Below, one piece after another: positions 1 through 8,523 of a DNA stretch of 64,000 nucleotides. The stretch is from Methylocaldum sp. 14B (GTDB lineage: Bacteria > Pseudomonadota > Gammaproteobacteria > Methylococcales > Methylococcaceae): positions 124,001 through 188,000 of the forward strand of contig NZ_MSCV01000001.1 of NCBI RefSeq assembly GCF_002005105.1, read 5' to 3'. Within the stretch, counting starts at the first letter, position 1. Each line of letters begins with the position of its first letter. The notes beneath the pieces were generated by a model. It saw nothing but the letters and a program-made list of their open reading frames with translations. It searched no databases and was not told where the DNA came from. A program made the position numbers and the translations under genes.

Positions 1-1280
1 GCAATACCGTCATAGTCGTGGAGCACGACGAGGACGCCATCCGGATTGCCGATCATGTCGTGGATATCGGGCCGGGGGCGGGGGTTCACGGTGGTCGAAT
101 CGTGGCCGAGGGGACGCCAGAAGCGATCATGGCAAACGACGATTCCCTCACCGGCCAATATCTCTCCAACCGTCTCGAGATCGCCGTGCCGGAGCGGCGT
201 ATTCCGCCCGATCCGGAGCGCGTGCTCCGGATTCGGAATGCCCGCGGCAACAATCTGAAGGGTATCGACGTTTCGTTTCCCGTGGGGCTTTTTACCTGTG
301 TGACCGGCGTTTCGGGGTCCGGCAAATCCACTCTGATCAACGATACGCTGTTCCGCTTCGCGGCTCGCGAGCTCAACGGTGCCGCCGCGATGCCGGCATC
401 GAGCGACGGCATCGACGGACTGGAGCATTTCGACAAGGTGGTGGATATCGATCAAAGCCCGATCGGTCGCACGCCGAGGTCCAACCCCGCGACCTACACC
501 GGGTTGTTCACGCCGATCCGGGAACTCTTCGCGGCGACCCCGGAGGCGCGGTCACGCGGCTATTCGCCGGGGCGGTTCAGTTTCAACGTCAAGGGCGGGC
601 GATGCGAGGCTTGCGCCGGCGACGGCGTGATCAAGGTGGAGATGCACTTCCTGCCCGATATTTTCGTCCATTGCGATGTTTGCAAGGGAAAACGCTATAA
701 CCGAGAAACGCTGGAAATCCGCTACAAGGGCAAGACGATAAACGAAGTCTTGGAAATGACGGTGGAAGAAGCCAGTCAGTTCTTTTCCGCGATTCCGGCC
801 GTTGCCCGAAAGCTCGATACTCTGATGGAGGTGGGGTTGAGCTACATCAGCTTGGGCCAGAACGCGGTGACGCTTTCCGGCGGCGAAGCTCAGCGGGTCA
901 AACTGGCCCGCGAGTTATCGAAGCGGGACACCGGCAAAACGCTCTATATTCTGGATGAGCCGACGACCGGACTGCATTTTCACGACATTCGGCAACTTCT
1001 GGGCGTTCTGCATCAATTGCGCGATCACGGCAACACGGTGATCGTGATTGAACACAATCTGGACGTGATCAAAACCGCCGACTGGCTGGTCGACTTGGGA
1101 CCGGAAGGCGGTGAAGGCGGTGGTTTAATCGTGGCGGAAGGCACCCCTGAACAGGTTGCCGAAAACAGGGCTTCCTATACCGGGGCATTCTTGAAGAAAA
1201 TCTTATCGAAGTCGGTACCGCCGAACCGAGCGTTTGGCGAAGCGGTTCACAAAATCAGTCGGAAGACTGTGCGGCCGTGA
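1..1280 (+). CDS. uvrA: Excinuclease ABC subunit A, C-terminal part (5' end outside window)
   Basis: The reading frame is already open at base 3, so the start lies upstream; about 426 codons are present. UvrA is the damage-recognition ATPase of nucleotide excision repair. The fragment starts at the end of the first ABC domain ([21 protein letters not shown]). It then holds the second Walker A (GVSGSGKST, near residue 100), a zinc finger (CEAC, later CDVC), the ABC signature [12 protein letters not shown], Walker B with [12 protein letters not shown], and the closing [16 protein letters not shown] segment. Motif order and C-terminal length match bacterial UvrA. The tail after ILSK is somewhat longer than usual and overlaps a small gene on the other strand. 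Cytosolic; identification is secure. Confidence 0.97.
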   Translation, partial: NTVIVVEHDEDAIRIADHVVDIGPGAGVHGGRIVAEGTPEAIMANDDSLTGQYLSNRLEIAVPERRIPPDPERVLRIRNARGNNLKGIDVSFPVGLFTCVTGVSGSGKSTLINDTLFRFAARELNGAAAMPASSDGIDGLEHFDKVVDIDQSPIGRTPRSNPATYTGLFTPIRELFAATPEARSRGYSPGRFSFNVKGGRCEACAGDGVIKVEMHFLPDIFVHCDVCKGKRYNRETLEIRYKGKTINEVLEMTVEEASQFFSAIPAVARKLDTLMEVGLSYISLGQNAVTLSGGEAQRVKLARELSKRDTGKTLYILDEPTTGLHFHDIRQLLGVLHQLRDHGNTVIVIEHNLDVIKTADWLVDLGPEGGEGGGLIVAEGTPEQVAENRASYTGAFLKKILSKSVPPNRAFGEAVHKISRKTVRP

Positions 1281-1431
1281 CCGTAGCGACAACATCAGGA
1301 GAGTTATTTATCGTAGGTGATGAGGTGGAGGCGGTGGTAGCTTGCGGATCAGAGGCGATTAGCCAGAAGATGATTAGACCTAGCGCCAGGGCTGTTACAA
1401 CAACCATATGCTTTTCGCTAAGTGCTTTCAC
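1255..1431 (-). CDS. Predicted 58-residue single-span membrane protein, convergent with uvrA
   Basis: Short open frame read directly from the minus strand. A GTG start at 1429-1431 is preceded by the Shine-Dalgarno GGGAG seven bases upstream. The product begins with a short charged segment (VKALSEKHM), followed by one hydrophobic helix of about 18 residues ([17 protein letters not shown]). A 30-residue Ser/Thr/Ala-rich hydrophilic tail ends in AQSSD. The last 26 bases overlap the 3' end of uvrA tail to tail. I do not recognise a family. A good ribosome site, a clean N-in membrane helix and a low-complexity extracytoplasmic tail support a real gene; conservation is unknown. It could instead be chance open frame. 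Confidence 0.5.
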   Translation of the reverse strand: MKALSEKHMVVVTALALGLIIFWLIASDPQATTASTSSPTINNSPDVVATVTAAQSSD

Positions 1432-1637
1432 TTAATATCTCCCTTTGTATGATGAAACTCCGTTGCGAAGCTTATTGAGTTTGCGTTACGGCAACGTGAC
1501 GTGGATCTTACGCAAAGTTGTTCAAGACCTCTGTAAGTGAAAAATGATAACGCTGTCACCATGAGCTTACAAACGGTTTTATACGGATTTTAAAATGGCT
1601 GTCGTTGGCTTTTCTCGAAAAACAAGCAGTGTGCGTT

Positions 1638-2339
1638 ATGAATAAGTCCTCCAATACGAATCCAATTAGTTTTGCCGTGGTATGTCGTCAGCTCTTGGGT
1701 CCTTTGACCCGGTATTTGATATCAAAATGTCAAAAGGTCTATTTTCGCGCCGTGGAGTCGACGGGGCATCATAAGCGAGACATCCTCGTCAGTCGTGTGG
1801 AGAATGCGCGGGACAGTTTGGAAGAAGCCAAGGAGCAATTTCAAAGTGCGCTGGATAAGTTCAGCGCACTTACGGACTTTCAGGGTGGCGAGCTCGAAGA
1901 CTTATATCGACAGATTAAAGTCGAGTTCGATTACAGTAAAGCCAAGGCTCTAGCAGTCAAAGACCGGATTGCGGCGGTGCAGGACGTGGCCGAGGCTCTT
2001 TTTGCAGAATGGGAGGATGAGTTGGAGCTGTACACCAACCGCAGCCTTCGAAGCAGCAGTCGGCAAAAGCTTAAGCTCACTCAGCAGCATTACGGACAAC
2101 TGATTTCCGCGATGCGTCGAGCCGAGGGCAAAATCGAGCCAGTACTGAGCGTATTCCAAGATCAGGTGTTGTTTTTGAAGCATAACCTCAATGCAAAAGC
2201 GGTTGCGTCGCTGGAACATGAATTGGCAGCGATGACCGTTGGGGTTGCCGGGTTGATCACAGCCATGGAGCGTTCCATAAACCGAGCGAATGATTTCGTG
2301 TATTCGCTGAACGGTCAAAAAGCACTCCCTGCCAGTTGA
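1638..2339 (+). CDS. DUF2959 family protein
   Basis: A 233-residue protein carrying the DUF2959 hallmark ESTGHHKRDILVSRVENARD followed by EEAKEQFQSALDKF and long heptad-rich helices up to about residue 225. Family members are usually lipoproteins with a Cys just before the YY.A.E.vG.HKRDI motif. Here the equivalent site reads LISKCQKVYF, with Lys in place of the small residue before Cys, and no clean signal peptide precedes it. Lipidation is therefore doubtful. A TTG 33 bases upstream keeps the frame open, but the ATG at 1638 fits the family length better. No function is established. Stand-alone, between the small membrane gene and the porin promoter. Confidence 0.75.
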   Translation: MNKSSNTNPISFAVVCRQLLGPLTRYLISKCQKVYFRAVESTGHHKRDILVSRVENARDSLEEAKEQFQSALDKFSALTDFQGGELEDLYRQIKVEFDYSKAKALAVKDRIAAVQDVAEALFAEWEDELELYTNRSLRSSSRQKLKLTQQHYGQLISAMRRAEGKIEPVLSVFQDQVLFLKHNLNAKAVASLEHELAAMTVGVAGLITAMERSINRANDFVYSLNGQKALPAS

Positions 2340-2493
2340 ACCGTTGTTTAGTGCCGAGCAGCTCGTTTCAGAAAAATTCTGATCGACTTTCTTGATACAC
2401 CGGTGCTAGCTTTGCGGATGCCTTCAAGTCATCTTGATGGCCGATTGTGTCAATTGCAACAAAGTGTTGTTTTGGTGCAATTAGCCGTAAGAG

Positions 2494-2510
2494 CGCACCA
2501 AACAGGTGCA
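2494..2510 (+). promoter_or_regulatory. NtrC-type enhancer site upstream of the porin gene
   Basis: The 17-mer CGCACCAAACAGGTGCA matches the NtrC consensus TGCACCAAAATGGTGCA at 14 of 17 positions, with the dyad GCACC/GGTGC. A further half site, TTTGGTGCA, lies at 2471-2479. The site is about 85 bases before the transcription start predicted from the sigma-54 promoter at 2562-2577. The half site is nearer -110. Such spacing is workable for DNA looping although the nearer site is closer than usual. Factor identity is inferred from the motif. Confidence 0.6.
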
Positions 2511-2561
2511 AAATCTTACTGATGCGTTACTTAAGTAACTGAGGGCACATTATTTTCGCCT

Positions 2562-2577
2562 TGGTATGGACTTTGCC
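2562..2577 (+). promoter_or_regulatory. Sigma-54 (-24/-12) promoter of the porin gene
   Basis: TGGTATGGACTTTGCC has the invariant GG and GC separated by exactly 10 bases and the TTGC of the -12 element, compared with the consensus TGGCACGNNNNTTGCW. It lies 40 bases before the porin ATG, giving a predicted start near 2588, and has an NtrC-like dyad upstream. Confidence 0.65.
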
Positions 2578-2617
2578 TTAAGACTATCGTTCTAGAAAAC
2601 ATAAGAGAAAAAGCGAT

Positions 2618-3907
2618 ATGTATAAGAATTCATCCAAGATCCGAATGGGGCGTGTGGCTTTAGGCGTTCTTGCAGCGGTTTTCGCTGCCTCCGTTGGGGC
2701 TGAGGAAGCGAGCGAGCCCACCGGGTTGCTCGGCTATATGGGCGCCGATGTCAACGATACCCAATTCATGAAAAACTTGGGGCTGCAATTTGGTGGATGG
2801 ATTAACGCCGGTATCACTTACAACGCGAATGAGCCCGCCGGAAGATTTAACGGGCCGGTGACGTTCAATGACCGTGCCTCCGAATTTCAACTGAATCAGC
2901 TTTACTTTTATCTGCAGCGTGCCGTCAATACAGAGGGCGATTCCTGGGATTTCGGCGGACGCTTCGACTTTATGTTCGGCACCGACGCCCAATTTACACA
3001 GGCTTACGGTTCGCCCCGCGGACATTGGGATCTCCGTCTGATGAACGAGGAGCGCTTCTATGACATCGCGCTGCCACAGGCCTACTTTGAAATATTCGCG
3101 CCTTTCGGTAACGGCATCACTGCGAAGATTGGGCATTTTTACACCATCATCGGCAACGAAGTGGTGACGGCACCGGATAATTTCTTCTACTCGCATGCTT
3201 ATACGATGCAGTTCGGAGAACCCTTTACCCACACAGGCGTGTTATTAAGCTATCCGATTGATCAGAACTGGACGATAACGGCGGGGGGCGTGACCGGCAG
3301 CGAAACCGCCGGTTGGGATGGTGCCTGGGACAAAGGTCTTGGTAATTGGGCATTTCTCGGTGGCGTGACTTGGGCCAGCGATGACAAGGGCAGTTCTGTA
3401 GCATTTAGCGCCACCAGCGGTGAGATTTCCGAGCAAGACGCAAACAATTGGAGCATGTACAGCTTAGTGATAAAGCACGACATCATGGAAGGCCTACACT
3501 ACACCTTCCAGCATGATCATGGATGGGCAAATAGCGTCGTCGGGGCGACCGATCGGTCTGGCAGTAATGGGACCGATGCAGAATGGTATGGGATCAATCA
3601 ATACCTCACCTACGATATTTCAGACGATCTTGCTGTCGGGCTGCGCGCTGAATGGTTCCGCGATGACGACGGCTTCCGCGTGGTTTCGCCTGCGCGGACA
3701 TTGGGGGCGCTTCCAGCATCAAGTTATTATGCATTCACGGCCGGTTTGAACTGGAAGCCGGTGAATTGGCTGATGGTGCGTCCGAACGTTCGGTACGATT
3801 GGGCTGATAAGGCAGACGCGTACGACAATGCTGGTGGAGCGGCAAGCTTTGCCGGTAAGAAGAGCGATCAATTCCTCTTTTCCGCCGACGTGGTCATAAC
3901 GTTCTAA
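2618..3907 (+). CDS. Outer-membrane beta-barrel porin (BBP2-like family)
   Basis: A 429-residue precursor with a Sec signal peptide (hydrophobic ALGVLAAVFAASVGA, cleavage near residue 28). The mature protein is rich in alternating aromatic/polar strands and ends in the outer-membrane sorting signal SADVVITF with terminal Phe. Segments such as GGWINAGITYN, FDFMFGTDAQF, PQAYFEIFAPFGNGITAKIGHFYT and GEPFTHTGVLLSYP are characteristic of the putative beta-barrel porin-2 (OmpL-like, bbp2) family. Substrate unknown. The upstream NtrC/sigma-54 arrangement suggests expression under nitrogen limitation, so uptake of a nitrogen compound is a reasonable but unproven guess. Monocistronic. Family confident, solute not. 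Confidence 0.85.
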   Translation: MYKNSSKIRMGRVALGVLAAVFAASVGAEEASEPTGLLGYMGADVNDTQFMKNLGLQFGGWINAGITYNANEPAGRFNGPVTFNDRASEFQLNQLYFYLQRAVNTEGDSWDFGGRFDFMFGTDAQFTQAYGSPRGHWDLRLMNEERFYDIALPQAYFEIFAPFGNGITAKIGHFYTIIGNEVVTAPDNFFYSHAYTMQFGEPFTHTGVLLSYPIDQNWTITAGGVTGSETAGWDGAWDKGLGNWAFLGGVTWASDDKGSSVAFSATSGEISEQDANNWSMYSLVIKHDIMEGLHYTFQHDHGWANSVVGATDRSGSNGTDAEWYGINQYLTYDISDDLAVGLRAEWFRDDDGFRVVSPARTLGALPASSYYAFTAGLNWKPVNWLMVRPNVRYDWADKADAYDNAGGAASFAGKKSDQFLFSADVVITF

Positions 3908-3988
3908 TATATCTTGGGAATTTCGTCGTGAAGGACAGGGACGTCCTCCTTCCGTACTTCTGCCTTTCACTCCGAAGAACACTCCGTT

Positions 3989-4008
3989 CTAACGGGGTCG
4001 ACCGTTAG
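3989..4008 (+). terminator. Possible terminator hairpin after the porin gene
   Basis: Perfect 7-bp stem CTAACGG/CCGTTAG with a 6-base loop, 80 bases after the porin stop and 45 bases before the 3' end of convergent bfd. No T-run follows, so it may be a Rho-associated hairpin or chance. Confidence 0.3.
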
Positions 4009-4053
4009 CCTTCTAAAGCTCAAGCGGCCCGCTGCTATCGGAGCGGATAAAGC

Positions 4054-4263
4054 TTATGCGGCCTTGCGCGGGTTATGGTCTGATACCGTTTTTTCGTGCT
4101 GCAAGCATTGGCGGATAAGCTGTTTGGCCTGAACCGCACACTTGCCGCACTGATCGCACGCACCTAATTTGGAGCGCAGACTGCGCATGCTTGTCACGTC
4201 CTGTTCCTGAACGGCCTTTCGGATTTGTCCGTCGGTGACTTTCTTGCAGATACAGATGTACAT
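4054..4263 (-). CDS. bfd: Bacterioferritin-associated ferredoxin
   Basis: A 69-residue BFD-like [2Fe-2S] protein. Cluster-ligand cysteines are visible in MYICICKK (CxC at residues 4 and 6) and near CDQCGKC around residues 36-42, the BFD-like fold arrangement. Bfd docks on bacterioferritin and passes electrons that reduce and release stored iron. It is transcribed leftwards, downstream of the ferritin gene at 4389-4856 but with its own promoter carrying a perfect Fur operator, so it should be induced when iron is scarce. Length and motif spacing are normal. High confidence. Confidence 0.93.
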   Translation of the reverse strand: MYICICKKVTDGQIRKAVQEQDVTSMRSLRSKLGACDQCGKCAVQAKQLIRQCLQHEKTVSDHNPRKAA

Positions 4264-4293
4264 AACAAGACCAGATGAAAAAACCTGATCTAA

Positions 4294-4322
4294 ATACTAG
4301 TACAACTGATAATTATTATCAA
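4294..4322 (-). promoter_or_regulatory. Fur-regulated sigma-70 promoter of bfd
   Basis: On the minus strand TTGATA (4317-4322) and TAGTAT (4294-4299) are separated by 17 bases, ending 30 bases before the bfd ATG. The perfect 7-1-7 Fur operator TGATAATTATTATCA covers 4307-4321 and overlaps the -35 element. Bound Fe-Fur should block RNA polymerase, so bfd would be derepressed under iron starvation. Confidence 0.8.
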
Positions 4323-4388
4323 ATAAGATTTGATTTGAACTGTCTTGCCCATAGGTGGGCGAGTGATAGGGCAGGCTGGATGTGTAGA

Positions 4389-4856
4389 TTACATCTGTGT
4401 TTGCAGGTAGTTCTGTAGTCCGATTTTTTCGATGAGGCCGAGCTGAATCTCCAGCCAATAGGCGTGGTCCTCTTCTGTGTCCTTGAGAAGCGTCAGAAGG
4501 ATATCCCGCGTAACGTAATCGCCGACGCTTTCACAAAACGCCATCGCTTCTTTGAGTTCGTCGATTACTTTGTATTCTAAAGTCAGGTCATTCTTGAGCA
4601 TGCCTGGAACATCCTGACCGATCTGCAGTGCGTTGCGCTTGCTGAGATCCGGCACACCTTCGAGGAATAGAATTCGGTTGATCAATCGGTCGGCATGGGA
4701 CTGTTCTTCCTGCAATTCGTGATGAATGCGTTCATACAGTCGGTTAAATCCCCAATCCTTATACATCCGGGAGTGAATTAAATACTGATCGATGGAAGTC
4801 AGCTCGCCGATCAGCAAATGGTTTAAGCGCGCGATAACATCGGCATTGCCTTTCAT
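4389..4856 (-). CDS. bfr: Bacterioferritin-family ferritin lacking the heme ligand (FtnA/BfrA type)
   Basis: A 155-residue four-helix ferritin subunit. The chosen ATG follows GGAG by six bases; the frame stays open upstream but without homology. Ferroxidase ligands Glu18, Glu51, His54, Glu94 and the Glu/His pair in DTEEDH near 128-131 are present. The residue equivalent to the heme-bridging Met52 of E. coli Bfr is Gln (HELQEEQSHAD). The DTEEDHAYWLE segment with its one-residue insertion and the ending GLQNYLQTQM resemble Pseudomonas aeruginosa FtnA (formerly BfrA). It probably forms a 24-mer storing iron without heme or pairs with another subunit encoded elsewhere. The neighbouring bfd is its expected partner. 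Confidence 0.92.
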   Translation of the reverse strand: MKGNADVIARLNHLLIGELTSIDQYLIHSRMYKDWGFNRLYERIHHELQEEQSHADRLINRILFLEGVPDLSKRNALQIGQDVPGMLKNDLTLEYKVIDELKEAMAFCESVGDYVTRDILLTLLKDTEEDHAYWLEIQLGLIEKIGLQNYLQTQM

Positions 4857-5022
4857 TTTGTTCTCCGTTGTGCAGCACCAAATCCCGCTTCGGATTAGAC
4901 AAGCCCACCGAAGTGAGTAAATTGAAACAGAATTACGTATACTAGTCACCCTTTAGCGCTCCGGGGATGTGCTGCCGGTTCGTCGGCGGCGCAGGGTGTT
5001 AGACAATTTCTGTGATAGACGC

Positions 5023-5544
5023 ATGACCCAAATAGAATACGAAGTCCGCGAACAGGATCTGGTTGCCTTCAACGAACATCAATTGCAGAACTCCGCGAGT
5101 TGGCAGAAAACCTTGCGTCGTCACCAGGCGATCTTCCCCGGTATCATGGCGCTCATCGCGCTGTTCTTGTGGTTTTACTATCAGGATACGCTTTCCGCGA
5201 TCTACGTAGGTGTGATCGCTGCATTATGGGGCATTTTGACCCCCCTCTATTTCAAGGGAAGCCTGCGCAGACAGATCCGGAAACTGTACTCGGATGAAGA
5301 AAGAGCTTGCATCCTCGGTACATATACCTTGCGGGCCGAGCCGCATGTTTTGGTAGAGGTCAACCGGAACGGCGAGTCTCGGATGAAATGGGCCGATATT
5401 CTTCGCGTCGAGATGACCAAAAAATACGCCTTTCTTTTCGTAGGCATTGACACGGCTCTGATCATCCCCCGTGCTACCGTCAAAAAAGGGGACCTCCATG
5501 AGTTTGTCAAAGAAGCCGACCGGCGAATCGAGCAGGCTGCTTAA
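5023..5544 (+). CDS. YcxB family membrane protein
   Basis: A 173-residue protein beginning MTQIEYEVREQDLVAF. After a 30-residue cytosolic start, two hydrophobic helices (FPGIMALIALFLWFYY and LSAIYVGVIAALWGILTPLYF, residues about 37-80) form a hairpin. A soluble C-terminal domain follows, with the pattern VEVNRNGESRMKWADILRVEMTKKYAFLFVGIDTALIIPR typical of the YcxB-like C-terminal domain. The frame is open 54 bases further upstream, but the ATG at 5023 gives the usual family length. No biochemical role is established. It precedes the ABC-F gene by 53 bases and may share its transcript. Confidence 0.75.
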   Translation: MTQIEYEVREQDLVAFNEHQLQNSASWQKTLRRHQAIFPGIMALIALFLWFYYQDTLSAIYVGVIAALWGILTPLYFKGSLRRQIRKLYSDEERACILGTYTLRAEPHVLVEVNRNGESRMKWADILRVEMTKKYAFLFVGIDTALIIPRATVKKGDLHEFVKEADRRIEQAA

Positions 5545-5597
5545 TTCCGCGCTGCCTTTCCGGCTAATGACCGGTGCCGGCTTGGCACCCCATTGGC

Positions 5598-7487
5598 ATG
5601 CTTAATTTCAAATCGGTCGCGTTAAGGCGAGGCCAGCGTCTTCTGTTTGACGAGGCTTCCTTCACCATCCATAGCGGTGAGAAGGTCGGTATCACTGGCG
5701 CGAACGGAGCCGGTAAATCCAGTTTGTTTCGTCTGGTTCTGGGCGAGATTCATGTCGATGCCGGCGAAATTTCGATGCCGCCGAATTTGGATATCGCCCA
5801 TGTGGCCCAAGAAACCCCGGCTAGCGATCAGAACGCCTTGGACTATGTCATGGACGGTGATCGCGAATTGCGTCTCATCCAGGCCGGTCTTCACGACGCG
5901 GAGAAAAGCGGCGATGGTGAGAAGCTGGCACTGCTCCATTCTCGCCTAGACGCGATCGGAGGTTATGAAGCCAAGGCGCGCGCCGCCAAACTGATGTCCG
6001 GTCTCGGGTTTTCGCCGGGCGATGAGGCCAAGCCGGTAAATCGGTTTTCTGGCGGATGGCGAATGCGCCTCAACCTCGCGCAAGCGCTGATGTGTCGGTC
6101 GGATATGCTGCTTCTCGACGAACCGACCAATCACCTTGACTTGGATGCCGTGATTTGGCTTCAAGAGTGGCTGTCCCGATATGCCGGTACTCTGCTTTTG
6201 ATTTCTCATGATCGGGATTTTCTTGATGATATCGTCGATCATGTGCTTCATATCGAGAACCAAAAGGTTACGCTGTATTCCGGAAACTATTCGGCATTCG
6301 AGGCGAGACGAGCGGAACTCTTGGGGCAACAACAAGCGGCCTATGAAAGACAGCAGCGCGAAGTCGCGCGTATTCAGTCGTTCGTAGATCGATTTCGTGC
6401 GCAAGCTACCAAGGCGCGCCAGGTGCAAAGCCGCCTCAAGGCGTTGAGCAAGCTGGAATTGATTGCCGCGGCGCATGTCGACTCGCCTTTCAAATTTTCT
6501 TTTCTGCCGCCGGATAAGCTGCCTTCGCCTTTGTTGAAGCTGGATGAGGCTGGCGTGGGGTACGGTTCGACGCCTATCTTAAGCGGCGTTAATCTGACGT
6601 TGAATCCGGGCGAGCGGATAGGCCTTTTAGGCACAAATGGCGCAGGCAAATCCACCCTGATCAAATTATTGGCCGGTGTTTTGAGCCCAAGCTGCGGAGA
6701 GCGTTTGGAAGCGCAAGACCTGAGGGTCGGTTATTTTGCACAACACCAGCTCGAACAGTTGCGGGTCGATGAAAGTCCCCTTAAGCATTTGCAGCGACTT
6801 GATCCAAATGCGGCAGAAAAGGATTTGCGCAATTTTCTTGCCGGTTTTGGTTTTTGCGGCGACCAGGCGTTGGCCGCAGTCGCGCCGTTTTCCGGTGGCG
6901 AGCGTGCCCGGCTTGCATTGGCTCTTTTGATTTATCAGAAGCCGAATCTTTTGTTGCTGGACGAGCCCACCAACCATCTCGATCTGAACGCACGTGACGC
7001 GCTTACGCTGGCCTTGCAGGATTATCAGGGAGCGATGGTGCTCGTTTCTCACGATCGCCATTTGCTCCGAACGGCTGCCGACGATTTCTGGTTAGTCGCC
7101 GACGGAAAGGCTGAGAAATTCGCTGGTGACTTGGATGATTACAGGCAGTGGCTGAGCAATCGACGTGCCATATCGCAAGCTTCGGCCGAAAGCAAGGCGG
7201 CACCGTCCCGCAAAGATCAACGGCGCCTGGATGCGGAGCGGCGGCGTGCGTTGAGACCCTTTCAGCAGGCGCTGGAACGGGCTGAAGCCTCTTTGGAGAA
7301 ATTGACGTTCGAAAAGCGGCGTCTCGAAGAGCGGCTGGCAGATCCTGCGCTGTACGAGGGTGACTCGAAGGCGGACTTACAGTCTTTGCTCCTTGAAAAA
7401 GCTGAAATTGACCGCCTACTGGTGGAAACCGAGTCCGCCTGGTTGGAGGCAAGTGAGGTGTTGGAATCGGTCTCGGGTGAAACTTGA
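5598..7487 (+). CDS. yheS: ABC-F family ATPase, YheS type
   Basis: A 629-residue protein with two tandem ABC domains and no membrane spans. Domain 1 has Walker A GANGAGKSS, signature FSGGWRMRLNLAQALM and Walker B LLLLDEPTNHLD. Domain 2 has GTNGAGKSTL, FSGGERARLALALLI and LLLLDEPTNHLDLNARDAL. The linker between them is charged (about residues 240-300), and the C-terminal arm from about 530 is a coiled coil. Start at MLNFKSVALRRG matches E. coli YheS; a GTG 24 bases upstream is less likely. ABC-F proteins of this group act on the ribosome, probably easing stalled translation. No drug-resistance role can be inferred. Confidence 0.9.
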   Translation: MLNFKSVALRRGQRLLFDEASFTIHSGEKVGITGANGAGKSSLFRLVLGEIHVDAGEISMPPNLDIAHVAQETPASDQNALDYVMDGDRELRLIQAGLHDAEKSGDGEKLALLHSRLDAIGGYEAKARAAKLMSGLGFSPGDEAKPVNRFSGGWRMRLNLAQALMCRSDMLLLDEPTNHLDLDAVIWLQEWLSRYAGTLLLISHDRDFLDDIVDHVLHIENQKVTLYSGNYSAFEARRAELLGQQQAAYERQQREVARIQSFVDRFRAQATKARQVQSRLKALSKLELIAAAHVDSPFKFSFLPPDKLPSPLLKLDEAGVGYGSTPILSGVNLTLNPGERIGLLGTNGAGKSTLIKLLAGVLSPSCGERLEAQDLRVGYFAQHQLEQLRVDESPLKHLQRLDPNAAEKDLRNFLAGFGFCGDQALAAVAPFSGGERARLALALLIYQKPNLLLLDEPTNHLDLNARDALTLALQDYQGAMVLVSHDRHLLRTAADDFWLVADGKAEKFAGDLDDYRQWLSNRRAISQASAESKAAPSRKDQRRLDAERRRALRPFQQALERAEASLEKLTFEKRRLEERLADPALYEGDSKADLQSLLLEKAEIDRLLVETESAWLEASEVLESVSGET

Positions 7488-7518
7488 GCGAGTTCGAATT
7501 TGCTGCCGAAGTGTAAAC

Positions 7519-8019
7519 ATGCCGCTGATAAAGCTGTTTCTCGATATCTGTTTTTTTAAGAAAGGACCTCGGGATGTTCCTGCGTCGAGCTTGCTGTTAG
7601 GGCTCGCGGTTCTCGCCTACTTGATCGTAGGTGTCGTGCTGCTCGGATTGGAACGCGATTGGAGCGGAGCGGTCGTCGAGGCCGTGGTTGAAGCTTTAAT
7701 GCTGTTCGGCTTTCTTTATATGGCACTCTATCTGAGCCAGGGGATTCCCCGCCTGCAACAAACGGCGACCGCTTTATACGCATGTGATGCTTTGATCAGC
7801 ACAGCCGCTGTTCCGCTCCTTGCCTGGCTGCTGGTGACACCGGAAGCCAAAGGGGTTTACATTTTTCTGACGCTTCTGATGCTTTGGCACTTGGCGGTAA
7901 TTGGGCATATTTTGCGACATGCTTTGGCCATTTCATTCTTTTTCGGCTTGGGGTTGGCTTTCGGGTACGTAGTCGTAAGCTATCAAGTTATGATGATCCT
8001 GTTTGGTCGAACCATGTGA
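7519..8019 (+). CDS. Hypothetical inner-membrane protein with four predicted helices
   Basis: A 166-residue hydrophobic protein starting MPLIKLFLDICFFKKGPRDV, 31 bases after yheS. Four or five hydrophobic segments are visible: LLLGLAVLAYLIVGVVLLGL, VEALMLFGFLYMALYL, ISTAAVPLLAWLLV, YIFLTLLMLWHLAVIGHIL and ISFFFGLGLAFGYVVVSYQVMMILF. A short amphipathic start contains KKGPRDVP. The layout resembles small Yip1-like or uncharacterised inner-membrane proteins, but I do not recognise a family. The frame is open well upstream inside yheS; the ATG at 7519 is chosen because hydrophobic content and sense begin there. Possibly cotranscribed with yheS and the UspA gene. Confidence 0.65.
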   Translation: MPLIKLFLDICFFKKGPRDVPASSLLLGLAVLAYLIVGVVLLGLERDWSGAVVEAVVEALMLFGFLYMALYLSQGIPRLQQTATALYACDALISTAAVPLLAWLLVTPEAKGVYIFLTLLMLWHLAVIGHILRHALAISFFFGLGLAFGYVVVSYQVMMILFGRTM

Positions 8020-8046
8020 GCGCAAGCAGAGAATAGGAGACTGGTG

Positions 8047-8484
8047 ATGACGTACCGGCAGATTTTATTGGCAGCCGATTTTTCCGAGCACGGGGAACAG
8101 GTGATCCAGCAGGCTCAGGATTTGGCGAAAAAGTACGACGCCAGACTTAGCATTATCCATGTCGTGGAAAATATGCCGGTCATGGATTCGTCTTATGGGC
8201 CGATTGTGCCGTTCGACATCGATCTGACAGATCAGATGATGGATGCGGCGCGGAAGCGTTTGGCAGAGATCGCCGATCGTTTGGCTATCCCTCAAGACAA
8301 TCGCTGGGTTGAAATCGGAAGTCCCAAGGTGGAGATTATCCGCATTGCCAAGGAGCTGCAGGCAGATCTAATTGTCATCGGATCGCATGGCAGGCACGGC
8401 ATCAGTCTGTTGCTCGGTTCTACGGCCGCCAGCGTGATTCACCATGCTGAGTGCGACGTTCTGGCTGTTCGTCTCCGGGGTTAG
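8047..8484 (+). CDS. Universal stress protein, UspA family
   Basis: A 145-residue single-domain Usp. It shows the N-terminal strand ILLAADFSEHGEQV, IIHVVENMPV, and the nucleotide-binding segment ADLIVIGSHGRHGISLLLGSTAASVIHHAECDVLAVR, matching the Gx2Gx9G(S/T) pattern of ATP-binding Usps. ATG 8047 lies seven bases after AGGAG, so it is preferred over the GTG immediately upstream. It lies 27 bases after the membrane-protein gene and may share its transcript. Cytosolic; stress-survival role is family knowledge, the exact trigger unknown. Confidence 0.92.
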   Translation: MTYRQILLAADFSEHGEQVIQQAQDLAKKYDARLSIIHVVENMPVMDSSYGPIVPFDIDLTDQMMDAARKRLAEIADRLAIPQDNRWVEIGSPKVEIIRIAKELQADLIVIGSHGRHGISLLLGSTAASVIHHAECDVLAVRLRG

Positions 8485-8523
8485 ATTTTGATTTCTCATT
8501 GATTGACAAGGAGGTCAAGGATT

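Noticed and set aside
5583-5598. Sigma-54-like sequence TGGCACCCCATTGGCA before the ABC-F gene
   Set aside because: Spacing fits, but it ends at the start codon, so transcription would begin inside the gene. The -12 element also has a mismatch.
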